64,000 bases of DNA from Hybos culiciformis (Eukaryota > Arthropoda > Insecta > Diptera > Hybotidae), in NCBI GenBank assembly GCA_964007475.1, contig OZ023273.1, positions 104,530,485 to 104,594,484 of the forward strand. Direction: 5' to 3'. The translations under genes were made by a program, and so were the position numbers. This document shows, piece by piece, positions 12,940-25,361 of the stretch. Position 1 is the stretch's first letter, and the number at the start of each line of letters is the position of its first letter. The notes beneath the pieces were generated by a model, which saw only the letters and a program-made list of their open reading frames with translations, had not been told where the DNA came from and ran no database searches.

Positions 12940-15033
12940 GTAATCATAATAATGAATTAAATTTTTGCATTCTTAATATTAGAAAGCGTATAGAAAGAAA
13001 TATGTATTGTAAATAAAAGGTAATATAGGGGTAATTCCTATTGAATGCAAGTTCTGAATGCATTATTCAAAATTTAATCTATGATTTTTTTGTTAAATAT
13101 TAAAATTATTTCTACGGAAGCACTCAATACGTTCAATATATGAAGGATTCGTCCCTGGTATATATATATTTTTTTTGTTTTTGGCAAAAACATTAATTTA
13201 AGATGGAAATTTTAATAAGATTTTACAATAAATTTGCTTAATTTTATACACTGCCGTCTCTCGTTGTTATCGTTTGTTTTATTTTTATAAAAAATTTTTT
13301 TTTCAATTTTTATCGTTAATTTCCTGTATTATTATTATTATTATTATTCATTTTATAAAATATTAAGTAACAAAATTTATTTTTTTTTACGCATTATTAT
13401 TTTAAGATAAACCTTTTATTTTTAGGAAAATTAAATGAATAAAAATATATGTATACACAGAAAGAAAGCTTTGATAACAAAAAAAAAAATTTTTTTCCTG
13501 TAATGATAAAATATAAATAAATCAAGTAACATAACAGAAAAAAAAAAATTTTTTTTTAAGGCTCAATTTACCTTTTTATTGATTTTATTTTTTATCTTTT
13601 GTCATTTATTATTATCTATTTCTGTGTTTATGTTTTTATTTTTTCTTGTGATGTTTTGTGTTCAGAAGAAAGAGAGTAATATGAATTAAATTTAATAATG
13701 TTAAATTATCCTTAAAATTGCGTTCACAAAATTTAATGAAGCAAAAATGAAATTATCAAAACAAAAAAAAAAAAAAACGAAATATTTTTTAAGGATTTTC
13801 TTTTTTATACTTTCTCTCTATATCTCTAAAGCTGAATTTGACTTTGTTAAAATTTTCATTGATTTTCTTGTTTATCTTTTTTGGTTCAGAAAAAAAGAAA
13901 ACATAACAAAATGAAAATTCTTATATATGTACATACTTTTTTCGGATATTTTCTTTTATTTTTTTAAGTACGTGCTTTATCCATGTCATGTCTCTCATAT
14001 ATGTAAAAAATCTTGTTAAAATTAATACTCTGAATAATTTCATACATATTAAAAAAAAAATAAATAGAAGGAAGTGAAAAATAAAAGAAAATTATGAAAA
14101 AAGAAATTTTTTTTTCCATTTTTTTTTTCAATATATAATTTATATAAATTTATTTTGTTTTTTCTTTTTTTTTATTCTTCTATCTGTGATTAAGGTATTT
14201 ACAGGAATAATTTTTATAAAATAAAATAAAATAAAATATTTAATTTAAAAAAAAAGAAAAAAAAAAAAAGAAACATAATAAAAAGATGACTTATAATGGT
14301 GCGATAATATTTCCATTATTATCACATGTTAAAAGAATTATACCTGTACTCTTATTATTAAATTCATGCTATTTTTTTTTGCGAGGGAAAATCGCATAAA
14401 TCAAAAACAGATTATGATGTTTTTAATTTTTTTTAAAAAAGTCTCAATTATAAAGAAAATTGTTTAAGTATAGATTAATTCGATGGCAATTTTATTTTTC
14501 ACATTTAGCTTTAACAGCCGTATAATTTTTTTTGTAACCCTTAAGCTCACGGATGAAGGAAATTGTATTTTATATACTTTTTTTTCTGCGAAACAAGAAA
14601 TCTTCTGGTCTCTATATATTTTATTAACTTATTACTACTATTTTTATTAATATCATAACTATCTACATTTTTATGGCATTTAATAATAATATCTTTTGTT
14701 GGTTTAAAAATTATTTTTATTGTATGATTGCCACACATATTGTAGATACTTTCTAAGTGCAAATTTTGAAATTAAATTTAAAATTTATTCACATCTATTT
14801 TTAATAGTGAGCGTTATTTGGAAAAAGTATTAAGTAATATCATAATCTATCGATTTAATTGCAAAAAGAAATGGAGTTGAAACTTTTGTGCAATAAAAAT
14901 ATTTCCTATATTAAAAATAAAAACACACATACATATATGTAACACAAATACAAAATATAAATTTTTCATTCAAATTCAAACATAAAAAAAATAGAAATTT
15001 TGTGTTAAATTTTTTTTATTTTTTATCTTGTTT
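12940..15033. other. Non-coding AT-rich stretch with simple repeats
   Basis: No gene is seen. It includes the (ATT)7 tract, (AAAAT)-type repeats near 14219-14240 and dense poly-A/T runs. The minus-strand 71-codon frame at 14547-14762 has an ATG but no recognisable motif or splice context and is within chance length. Confidence 0.55.
13328..13348. repeat. (ATT)7 microsatellite
   Basis: Seven uninterrupted ATT triplets are followed by CATTTTAT. It is a simple tandem repeat in non-coding DNA. Confidence 0.9.
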
Positions 15034-15205
15034 AAGGAACGATAAAGGAACGAAAAAGAACAAAAAAAACCGAAATGAAATTTCGTTCCGGTTAAGGTTG
15101 CGGTTTTTTGTATTTAGAATATTTGGGTTCGGTTACGTTTACGGTTTGGTCATAATTTACGGTTTTTTCCGGTTTTCGGTTTTCGGTTCGGTTCCGGTTC
15201 GAAGC
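15034..15205. repeat. GGAACGAAA / CGGTT-rich fold-back repeat
   Basis: The left side carries GGAACGATAAAGGAACGAAA, and TTTCGTTCC at 15081-15089 is the exact reverse complement of GGAACGAAA at 15047-15055. From 15085 the sequence becomes a degenerate CGGTTTT/CGGTTC array ending GGTTCCGGTTCGAAGCTCTG. Its high G+C relative to the surroundings and the inverted ACCGAAA/CGGTTT polarity suggest an inserted element. A plus-strand frame (15002-15220, F/R/G-rich) is the translation of this array and is not considered a gene. I could not find a clean target-site duplication. Confidence 0.55.
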
Positions 15206-18200
15206 TCTGATGTTAAGTGAAGTGAACTATATCATAGCATCTTTATGAAGCTTAAAAAAAAATTTGTATAATATACACTCATTAAAAATCAGTACCAAAT
15301 TTATTGGAGTACCACACGCGAAAACCAAATAAAAAAAAAAATTAAAAGTTTTTTTTTTTGATGCCCAAAGGAAAATAATAATGTTAAATTTAAATACTTT
15401 TCTTCTCTTTTGTTCATTTTATTTATTTTTATTTTTTTTTTTTTAATATTTTCACGAACTGGTAATAAAATATGAATAAACAAAAAATTACCACAATTTA
15501 TTTTTGTTCTTCCCAGAAATTTTTCGCTTCAATAGCAAAAAAAATTTCTCATTTAAATGCTGTTCATATAATAAGCCAAATAATTATTTATTTTAAAATA
15601 TGCTTTATTTTTGTTTTTTTTTTTATTTTTTTTTTAATTTTCTGTTGATATTTTTCTGTTCCCTTTGTTCGAGTTGTTGTTGCCAGAGGCATTCAATTTC
15701 AATGAAAAATAAATTTTAAAAAATGTATGTACGTACATACAAATACCTTGTATATTGCAAAATATTCAGAATTTTCCGAAAATTAAAATTTTCATGTGTT
15801 GCACTCAGAAATTAATGTCAAATTGAAAATTTTAGAAATTTAGCGCCGAAATATTACGATTTTAATTTTTTAATAATGAATGGTGTTAACAATTTTATAT
15901 TATTTTTCAATTAAAAATTCAATTCAATCATTTTTCATTATAATTGAAATTATTTGATTAAAAATCTAATATGATTGATTGCAATTAATTGTGTATTAAA
16001 AATGTTTGTGCTTTGAATATTTTTGTTATTTTTTTTTTATACGGCTTTGCGGAAAACTTTAGATAAATTAAATGCATATATAGAAGAATTAGTAAATTGA
16101 TTTCAGAATTTTTAGAAAATAATTATAAATTAAAATCAGTGAATAAATTCATAGATAATTTTATCATCAATAAATTTACATTTAATTACTAGGTATAGAA
16201 ACAATATTAAATGACTGAAAATAATGACTTAAAATTCAATTAAAACATGTAAATAATAACTTTCAAACATAACTCTGCTGATAAACTTATGATAATTTTT
16301 TTTTATAACATTTGCTATTAATAAAATGTTAGGTGCTAAGTCTCTTTCATTGTAAGTGCTAGAGTTTGAAAAGACAGGTTTTGAATGTTTGTACATATTT
16401 ATATGTACATCGTTCAAAACAATATACATATAATGGACGTATAATACTTTTTATACTTCATGATGACAAATTTCAAGTTTTACTTTCAAGTTTTACTTTT
16501 TTTTCAATTAAATTATTAAGTTTTTATGTAATTAAGATAATTTAATTTTTAATTTTAATTTTAATTAACAATCATAAACTACGTGAAAAAATATTTTGTC
16601 TTCAATCATTTCTAAATCCAATAAAAAAAATACTATTGTAGTAACATATTCAACTATTAAAAAATTTACAAATTATCTGCAAATAAATGTCCAACAAGCG
16701 CATGTATGGATATAAAAATATATATAAGTATATCAATCATCAAGAATATATTTATTTCAAAATTGTCTTGTTTGGAATCTTAAAATTACAATTTTTTTTT
16801 AATACATCTCTATAAGTATACAATATACACTTATTTAAAATTCAATTATTTTACTTTTACCTTTTTTGCAAAAAACTTTTTCTTAAGTTTTTTTTTTTTC
16901 CATTTGTATAACTAAATATTTGAACTTAGTATCTCATTAAGGCCAAGACCAAGTTATTATCCATCCTTGGCAGTGTACATATTATTCAGTATTATATGAT
17001 AAGAATATTAATTTAAAAAAAAAATAAAATAAAAAAAAATAAAAATAATAATTTTGTTATTGCCATAAAATAAAATTTTATTCATTCTTTTTGTATATTT
17101 TCAGATATAAATTCAATTTCTATCCAATTAAAATTATCACCAAAAAATTATAAATTGGGGAAACGTATTGACTGCTTGTGTTTTGTTTTTTTTTTTTTTT
17201 TATTTGCGAACATCACACAAAATTCATTAAAAAAAAAAATATTTTTTTTTTTATTTTTTGCCTCAATTTTCATCCAGAAAAAAGCTTTTCACATAAAAAG
17301 GACAATAATTTTGCGGAAAACCTATGCCTAGCCAAGCATATTAAGGACACGTATATACAATTCATCCTATTTTTATATTATTTTCCCAACTTAATAATAA
17401 AAAAAAAAGAAATGCTTTCTATATAAATTCAATCATATATATTATATACTTATATAGTATGTATATAAAAGTGTAGTTTGAAAAAATAATAAAAATAAAA
17501 AAAAAAAAAATTATTTGCTTTTTTCCAATATATACATTTTTTTTTTTTTTTTTGCAAGAAATAACCATGAATGTTATCAGAATACGAATTAAAATTAAAA
17601 ATTTGATAATAAAATAAAAAAATTCATTTTTTTATATTAAAAAAAAAATAAATATTATATATTAATTTCGATAATTCCATTGAAATATTTTATTAATAAA
17701 AAAAATAATAAAAAAATAAAATAATTGTTGAAATGATAAATTTATTATTAATTTTTTTTTGACATTTCCGTCCTCTGTTGTGCAAAACAAAACAGAAAAA
17801 ACTTTTACTTTTTATTGCAGAAGGATATCCGAATTTTTAGAAAATGAATTAATTGAATTTTACTTCAATTTTGACAAGACAAATGCGTCGGAGTAAACTT
17901 TTCAATTTTTTTTTTTGCACTTAAAAATTTACTTACGCAGAATTTTTAAAATAACTTTTAAACGTTCCAACTGTTATGTACTAAGTTAAGAGTTAAGAGT
18001 TAAGACTCTAAGTACACGGATAGACATATATTCTCTTAATATTATTTTAATATAACATATAAAATTATAATGATAATAAAATCAGTTCTACTTCAATAAT
18101 CTACCTACAAAATCTTTTTATTAAAACAAAAATATTATGTTCTATATTCATAAAAGCTACATTTATAATACGTACATAATTATGTTAAGTCATAATTTTT

Positions 18201-19281
18201 TATTAAACCTTAAGTTACAACTTACAACTTAATCAAATACTTTCCTCGAATTCATAAAATGAACACATTCGCGCAATATCAAATTGTGTTGCTAAATGCT
18301 GGGATCAGAAAATTATGAAAACAAATTTCTTATTAAATTACATAAAATATAAAATAAACTATCAATGGTTTTAAAAAAAAAAAAAAAAATTTCGATATTA
18401 ATTTTTAATATTATTTTTGTTGTTCACAAAAGGACAATTTTTATGCATAAGACCGATAATTGATATTTTAATCTGTTTTTTTTTTTTTTTTGTTAAAATA
18501 TAATTGCTTATTACAACAATACAAAAAGTTATCATTAAATTTAAAAATAATATTTATTAATAAAATGGTAGAAAATTATTATTAACGTTCGTTTTGTCAT
18601 TGCATTTATAATTCCTCATAAATGATCCTTAATTAATAATATTTATGATGGTTTTCTCTTTTTTTTTCATTGATTCTACTATGATATTATAGTCATGTTA
18701 TTTTCCATCAACTTATTAATTTATATATAAAATCTTAAATTTCATATTGAATAAGAAATTTATATTTCATTATTGTAATAATTGTTTTTTGCCGCACTTA
18801 AAATGTTGATTCCGCGTAATTTTCTATGTTACTTAGAACTACATATGTGTCATTCGAATTTCAACTGATATACATTCTTTCCTGGTTGTTACTTTAATTC
18901 TTCGACTTCCGTCTGCAGTAGACATTTTAATTTAAATTTTTTTTTATTTACATTTTAACTATTAAATATTTCTTCTTTTTTTTTTTACTTTTTAATTGAG
19001 GTAATTTTAATAATTTGTTTTTACTTTTAATCTGCTTATTTATTTTATTTAATTTTTATTACGATTTATTTATAGAAAATGTTAAAAATTTTATTATACA
19101 AACAATTTTGTCCTTAAAAATTCTTGAATATCAGAAACGAATAAAATATTGGAATTTATTGATTTTTCTTTGGGAAAATTAAAATTCAGTTCACAAAAAA
19201 AAAGAGGAAAAAAAATTTAATAATTTTCTCAATAAAAAATAATAAAAAATAAAATTAAATAAAGAGAATAAAATATTTAAA
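15206..19281. other. 5' flank or untranslated region of the 19282 exon, no separate gene
   Basis: No additional coding exon is supported. The stretch holds many poly-A/T runs and an AGTTAAG-type short tandem at about 17982-18010. The part directly upstream of 19282 is A-rich and could be 5'UTR, with an in-frame TAA at 19240. No TATA box or initiator could be chosen with confidence because TATA-like words are everywhere at this composition. Confidence 0.45.
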
Positions 19282-19465
19282 ATGAAAATGCAATCATTAA
19301 ATATTAATAAAAATGAAAGGATTTTATTGATTTTACTATCAGTGATAAAAGTTGTTGTGTCGAATCGAAATCAACATCAATTACAGCTGCATTCAAATGG
19401 CAATGGCCACAGCAGTTTAGTTGGAAGTGGTAGTGGTGGAATTGTTAATGAAAAAGAAAAACACG
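19282..19465 (+). CDS. Candidate first coding exon of a secreted or membrane protein (partial gene)
   Basis: This is the only stretch I would call coding. It starts with ATG at 19282 in the context TTTAAAATGA, close to the A-rich start context of insects. An in-frame TAA lies upstream at 19240-19242 with no ATG between, so this is the first possible start; a second ATG follows two codons later. The exon holds 61 whole codons plus one base and ends at a strong donor, CACG|GTAAGT, giving a phase-1 intron. Residues 14-26 (ILLILLSVIKVVV) form a hydrophobic core and VVS at 25-27 fits a signal-peptidase site, although Lys23 inside the core is unusual. The part after the core is low complexity, rich in H, Q, N, S and G, then basic/acidic (NEKEKH). 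Phase-1 introns after a signal peptide are common in insect extracellular receptors and Ig-domain proteins, but nothing here identifies a family. The rest of the gene must lie downstream, probably beyond the window. Confidence 0.6.
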
Positions 19466-19471
19466 GTAAGT
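19466..19471 (+). other. Splice donor site GTAAGT
   Basis: GTAAGT directly follows the open frame at 19465 and matches the metazoan U1-pairing consensus at all six intron positions. If used, it gives a phase-1 intron. Without splicing, the frame continues for 24 low-complexity codons (F/Y/I-rich) and stops at 19537-19539, which supports splicing here. No matching acceptor with a convincing downstream exon was found in the window. Confidence 0.6.
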
Positions 19472-22359
19472 TTACTCTTATTCAATATCAATTAAATATT
19501 TATATTATTAAACTATTTTTTTATTTTTTCTATATATAAATTGTATAAATATTACATGTACCTAGTTGTGCAAAAAAATTTTTTTTGTAATAAATTATAT
19601 GATGCCAGAATATTTTAATAAGATTAAAGAATTTTAATCGAATATGTACAGAATTTGCAGAAATTAATGTAAAAACTAGAAGTTTTAAAGTGGTCATTTT
19701 AGTTCAATACTAAGGATAAAGTTAATAATAAAAATAGTAGTATCTAATGAAATTAAAATGAAATAGAACATAGTACTATATTTTATAGAATTTATTTTTA
19801 TTTTTGTTTGATATTATATTTATTTAAATAAAAATAATCAGATTTGCGTTCACTGACATAATTTCTTTTTATTTTATATATATATTTTTTTTTTGCACAT
19901 GATTAAAAAAATAAAAATCTGAACTCATTACTCAGATATTCCAAATTAATAAAATGGTGATGCGAAAATTTTTTATTTTTAATTACTACTAATTGGAAAC
20001 ATGCCAAAATATTCATTATTTTAATTACCCAAATACCATCTCAGAAAAAATATCACATATTATATTTTAATTACATTCTTTATGTGTATGGCATTATGCG
20101 CGACCAGTTTGGATTAATATTATTCTTTTTAGCTGCGATTAAGCAATCGATTTGCATTCATTATAAGGAATTACAATTAAATGGCAATTATTTATTACCA
20201 TAAAATACTGTAAGTCAAAATATAAAAGAGAATAAATTTAGGTAAAAAAAGAATTATACACTCATCGAATTTTAGTTTGAGAATGGTTTTAATTAATTCC
20301 TATGTTCGAGTCATAATTCACCATGTTCTAGAAATAATTCCAAGAGTCAAATAAATAGTTTCAGTTTTCTAACTCACTTTACAAAAATAGGAACTTTTAT
20401 ATTGAACTATAGTTTAAGTTTATTAATTATAATTAGTTTCCATATTTTCGCAACTTGTTCAGAAATAATTTTATAAAATCGTCCTGAGAGTGTACAATAA
20501 TACACTTATGTATAACAATTTTGATGTGTTTCCACTATAATAAAATCGCAATGTACGTATAGTACAGGTATTATACAATTTATTTTCACCTTAGAGTAAA
20601 ATCTTTAATTTTCTCTAATTTCTTTTTATATTAAATTAAAGATAAAAAATAAAAAAAAACTTTCATAAGGAATAGAATAATTTTTTTTTTCATCCATAAT
20701 AATTTGTAAAATGTAAAAGTTTTTATTAAAACTTCTACCATTTTAACTAATATAGCACTTAAGAGAGAGAAAAAAAAGCAGGAAATGTATAAAAAGATAA
20801 GCTTTTTTAAAAAAGAAAATATTATTTGAAAATGGAAAACACCTTAAGGTATATAATCATTTTATGGCTTAAGCCATACCCCATCTATTGTACTTTTTTC
20901 GTATTATTATTGAAATAAAATCTGAAGAAAGAATCTTTTAATTTTTAGCAAGTTTATAGGGATAATATTTACAGATTCTACTCTTTAGGAACTACATAAA
21001 GATTATATATATGACAATGAATCTAATAAAATCATGTTATGTTTACTTTTAAAATTTTTAACTTTTTTGATAGTACTAACTACTTATTTCACAAATTTAA
21101 TTATTCGATAGACTTATTTAATTTATAGTAAATAATAAAGTTTTAAAATTTATTTCAAATCGTGAGTTTATTTTTTGGACAACATGTTGATTTTGTTTCT
21201 TAACTTCTTTCAATGATTTGTTATTTCATGAAATGTTTGTTTAACAAATTAAGCTTCAACCTTACTTTCTCGGGCTTTCGGCTTTAATTTTTTGTATTTT
21301 TTTTAAATATACATCTTATATTATAAGAACAAAACCCATTTGAAAAAAATAATATTATGTTGTTTCATTAAATTAAAGCAACATAAAATTAAAAAATAAG
21401 TTTTTTTAATAAAAATAACAAACAGAACGTTTTCCTAGTATACACTATTTTTTATCCTGAAAATAAAAACAAATGTATAACATTTTCATTATTGTAGGTC
21501 CTTGAAAACTAATTTAAATTTCCTAACATTATTTTAAATAATATACTCTTTTTATCCTGTGATGTAAATTTTTCTTCATCAGTTTGCCGTATTTAAAAGC
21601 CTTTTTATATACATAATATATAAATATATAAATATGTATTCCAGTTGTTGGTATACCTGAATTTTTTAATATAACATACCTATACAGTTTTATTTTATTT
21701 TATTTTTTTTCAAAAATTAGAAGAAAATAAGTTCTTTTTTTAATTTTTGTCTGTAATTTTATTATTAGAAAGAAAATGTATATATAAAGACATTCTGTTC
21801 TTTTTTTTTAATTTTCTCCTCTTTAATGTTTTTTTATAGCAATTTCACTTCGATTTTGGGTAAAAAATGCAAAGTTTTCATTTATTTATTTCCAATTTTT
21901 GTGTTAATCAAAATTTTATATTAAGTTTTATGGATAGATTTTTAAGTTTAAAACATTGTTCAGCTTCGAAAATAAATATTTTTTGAATAACATTTCGAAC
22001 TGTTTACAAGTGAGACGATTTTTAGGTATCGAATTGTAACTATTTATATAAAATTGTTTTTATTGGGATTATGTAATTTTTTTTGTTGATAATCGGTCGA
22101 TAATCATTGACACAAAATACGACAATTGTCGACATGTTATTTTAAAATCTAAAATTTCTTTTTCGAAATTTTTTTTGATTTTTTTCAATTTAATTGTCGG
22201 TGACAGGTTGACAAAAGTTACATATGTAATTCCACACCAAAATTGTAATTCTTAGTTAAAAAGGTACTTATAAAAGTCAATCAATTAAAATTTTTATACA
22301 ATAATTAGGGCTGACAGTAATAATATCATCTGTATAATTTATTCAAGGATATTTGCGCG
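19472..22359. other. Probable intron sequence after the 19282 exon
   Basis: The stretch lies directly after the donor at 19466 and has no open frame of note. It holds poly-A/T runs and a perfect 12-bp palindrome CGACAATTGTCG at 22120-22131, next to related TCGATAAT and AATTGTCG words. Nothing here looks like an exon. Confidence 0.45.
22352..22359. repeat. Left target-site duplication TTTGCGCG
   Basis: Identical to 22844-22851 on the other side of the 484-bp element. The pre-insertion site would read ATTTGCGCGTAA. Confidence 0.88.
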
Positions 22360-22843
22360 TAGGCTTGCCAGGTGTACGTTATTTAAACGTACCGTACGTT
22401 ATTTTGGCTTACAAAATTAGAATGTACGTTATACCCGAAATTTGTGAAAACGTACCCAAAGGTACGTTTTTTACTGATTATTTTTAAAGTTGAAACAAAT
22501 TTTTAAAAATTGTTGTAATTTAAACCGAAAAAGATAATAAATACCCGAAAAGGAAAACATAAATTTACCATTTTCGTATTACGAACACACTTTCGTTTAT
22601 ATTATACTGCTGGCTCGTTTATTATGCAGCGTTTTTGTTTGAAGGATAGAATTACCCATTTGTTTATTTAAAGGGTTCTGTCATATTTATAAAAATATTT
22701 CGCAATGGTGCTATATTTAATTAATTTTTTTTTTTATAAAATGAAATTCAATTATATAACATTTACCTACATTTTGTTTTCTTTTTTATGCACTTAAATT
22801 TTTGTGGGTACGTTTTTTTAGAAATTTTTATCTGGTAAGCCTA
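22360..22843. mobile_element. Non-autonomous hAT-like transposon, 484 bp, with perfect 8-bp TSD
   Basis: The ends are TAGGCTTGCCAG at 22360 and CTGGTAAGCCTA at 22832-22843, a 12-bp terminal inverted repeat with one mismatch. The same 8 bases, TTTGCGCG, flank both sides (22352-22359 and 22844-22851), a striking match in DNA where CG-rich words are rare. An 8-bp duplication with short inverted ends is the hallmark of the hAT superfamily. Subterminal GTACGTT/AACGTAC words are repeated inside the left end (22374 onward) and once near the right (GGGTACGTTTTTTT). There is no transposase frame, so it would depend on a partner in trans. Confidence 0.88.
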
Positions 22844-22851
22844 TTTGCGCG
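22844..22851. repeat. Right target-site duplication TTTGCGCG
   Basis: Second copy of the 8-bp host sequence duplicated on insertion of the 22360-22843 element. Confidence 0.88.
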
Positions 22852-25254
22852 TAATATGATTTCTGTTAAAATTGGTAATTCATCAATTTTTTTTTCAATA
22901 TAATTATTAACGAATGTTTCGTGAAATTGTTCTATACGGTATATGAACTTCAATGTTTTTTTTTTATATTAACTTTTATACATATTATGCCGTAATATAT
23001 ATACCAGCATAATATTGATAAGCTAAGCTGTCGTTGGCATAATACATTTTCGGTGTCTTTATTGGGGGAGAAAATCTTTTAATTTTTTTTTTTGCGTATA
23101 TATCCGGATAAAAATATTTCCTATCTATTTAAATTTTCTTTAAGTTATAAAACTTACCAACAACATTAAAAACAAAAAAAAAAAAGATCCTTTCTACTTA
23201 AAAATATAATCGTTATCAAAAGTTTAATTTTTAGAAAATTTATTCCCGAAAATGATTATGAGATAAAAAAAAAATATATTTTTTAGAGAAGAAACATAAT
23301 CAAATCGCCTTAAGATATCAGTTAAGTGATTTATCCAAAAATATCTAACTCAATAATTAACAAAAAAAGGGAAACTATATTATTTATATTGAAATTAGTT
23401 TTAAAAAATTATTATTATGCTTCTTTTTATTTTTTGCTTTTGTTATCCTTGGGATATTTTTGTTTTAGGATTCTAAATTAAATATCTGTATTTATATGTA
23501 TACACTATAATAATAGATAATATTATTCAAGAATTTTCACAAAAAATTTAAGATTTTGTGTTTTTTTTAAAATAATGGTATTATTTAATTTAAGGTTTAG
23601 GTTCAAAATATCTAATCTAAAATTTATTAATCTAAGTGAAAATTTTTACGTATATTTATTATGTTGTCTTCCTTTTTTCCAATGAATAATTTTTGTCAAT
23701 TTCAAAAAAGACATAATTTAAAAGCTTGAGGTGGTCTCTAATAATGATTTTGTAATAAACTTTGAATTGAAATGTTTAATAATTTTATCATTTTTATATC
23801 TTTATTTATTCTCTATAAGTATAAGATTCACTTAAAAGATCATAACCTGCCGTCGAAATATCTATTTAGCATCAATAAAATTCCGTATTTCTTTTTTTTC
23901 TAAAAATTTTTGTGGAAAACGATAGATATAATTATTATTTAGAGAAATTCTATTTATTTAGTTTTTTGTTCAGAACATTACGTAAACAGTGTAGAAAAGG
24001 AAATAAGAATTGAAAATGAGGAAAAATAAGGGAAAGAAATATTTTCATAAAACAACAAAAAAAAAGGGTGTTGATTTTATTATGAAAAAGTCTTACGAAA
24101 AAAAACAAAAAAAAAAACAATTTAAGTGAATTTCTTTATCCTGGTACGTGTAGAAATTGATAGTGTTTTTCTTTTTATTCTTTTATTTTTTGTTTTTATA
24201 TTACAAAAATAAATAAACAAATATATAAATATATATATATAGGATTTATATATTTATAGCTTACTATATATACCTATTATATAGCTAGTATATAGTAAGT
24301 TTATTATGATAGGTAGTTATTACAGATACTGTAAATAAATTTATAATAAAATTCAAGTTGGTTTATATTTATTTATTTTTTGAAAACAAAAAAAAAAAAA
24401 AACAACAGAAAATGAATGAAAACAACATAAAAAAATATAATATAAAATATAGAAACAGAACTCAAAAAGGCATAACAAAATTTGCGTGTCTCTATTATTT
24501 AAATAAAAATTAGAATATTAGATAGTAGATAATACTTGTCTATTTAAATCTAATGGCAATATAGTAAATAAACTTTTAACACCATAAGTCAAATGTCAAG
24601 TTTAAATGAGATATATATTTTATTTGAAATATAAAATAAAAGCACAAAAATAAGTACACCTTTAATAAAATTTGTATATACCTAGTACTATGTATATAGT
24701 AGTAAAATTTATTTTTATATTTTATTTATTGCCAAAGTTAATATTATAAAATTTATAGGATTTTATTTTATTTAGTTTTAACATATTATAATTTAATTAA
24801 AAAATCGCAATTTTATAATTTGAGATAAAATTATATAAATATTATGTTTTTTAATGAGAGTTAATAATTTTATATTTTTATTATATGATTTCACCTGTGC
24901 TGTAAATTATAAACTAATAAGTACTTGTGTTAATGCAATTTAATTAATCACATCAGTCATGCAATGACTTCAATATTGTTTCCTTTATTTATTCAGTTTT
25001 TTGCTTTATTTTAAGTTGTTTCATTCATATAAAATGTCATTTTAAAAAATCTGAAAGTGTTTCGTGATCTTGAATACAATTGTCAACAAATCAAAAGAAA
25101 AGTAAATTAATTTTATAACAATAAAAAGGAGGAAACATTATAAATTATGAACATTAAGAAACATGCATATAGTATGGACATTGTGAAATATTGTTATTTG
25201 CGCTCATGTTAGGTTTTTTCGAAGTGCTAAGTTTCCTGAATAGAATAATGTGTA
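22852..25254. other. Non-coding AT-rich stretch
   Basis: No gene is seen. It holds AT dinucleotide-rich blocks near 24230-24300, where CTTACTATATA at about 24260 faces TATATAGTAAG at about 24289-24299 as an imperfect hairpin. The rest is poly-A/T rich spacer, presumably intron or intergenic. Confidence 0.5.
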
Positions 25255-25355
25255 GGCTTTATATATGTTTCGGCGAATGTGCGAAGTCCGGTGAATGTGA
25301 GTTTACTTTTGGTAAATGTCAATATTACAGTACATTTACCGGCCATATATAAACC
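25255..25355. repeat. Small fold-back unit abutting the 2.2-kb hAT-like element
   Basis: GGCTTTATATATG...CGGCGAATGT at 25255-25280 is the imperfect inverse of ACATTTACCGGCCATATATAAACC at 25332-25355. Inside are GAATGTGCGAAGTCCGGTGAATGTGAG and GGTAAATGTC, showing repeated AATGT words. Its last two bases overlap the CCAAATAT target duplication, so the large element inserted at its very edge. It is likely an older miniature inverted-repeat element or satellite-like unit. Confidence 0.55.
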
Positions 25356-25361
25356 AAATAT
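25354..25361. repeat. Left target-site duplication CCAAATAT
   Basis: Identical to 27545-27552, flanking the 2183-bp fold-back element. Confidence 0.88.
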
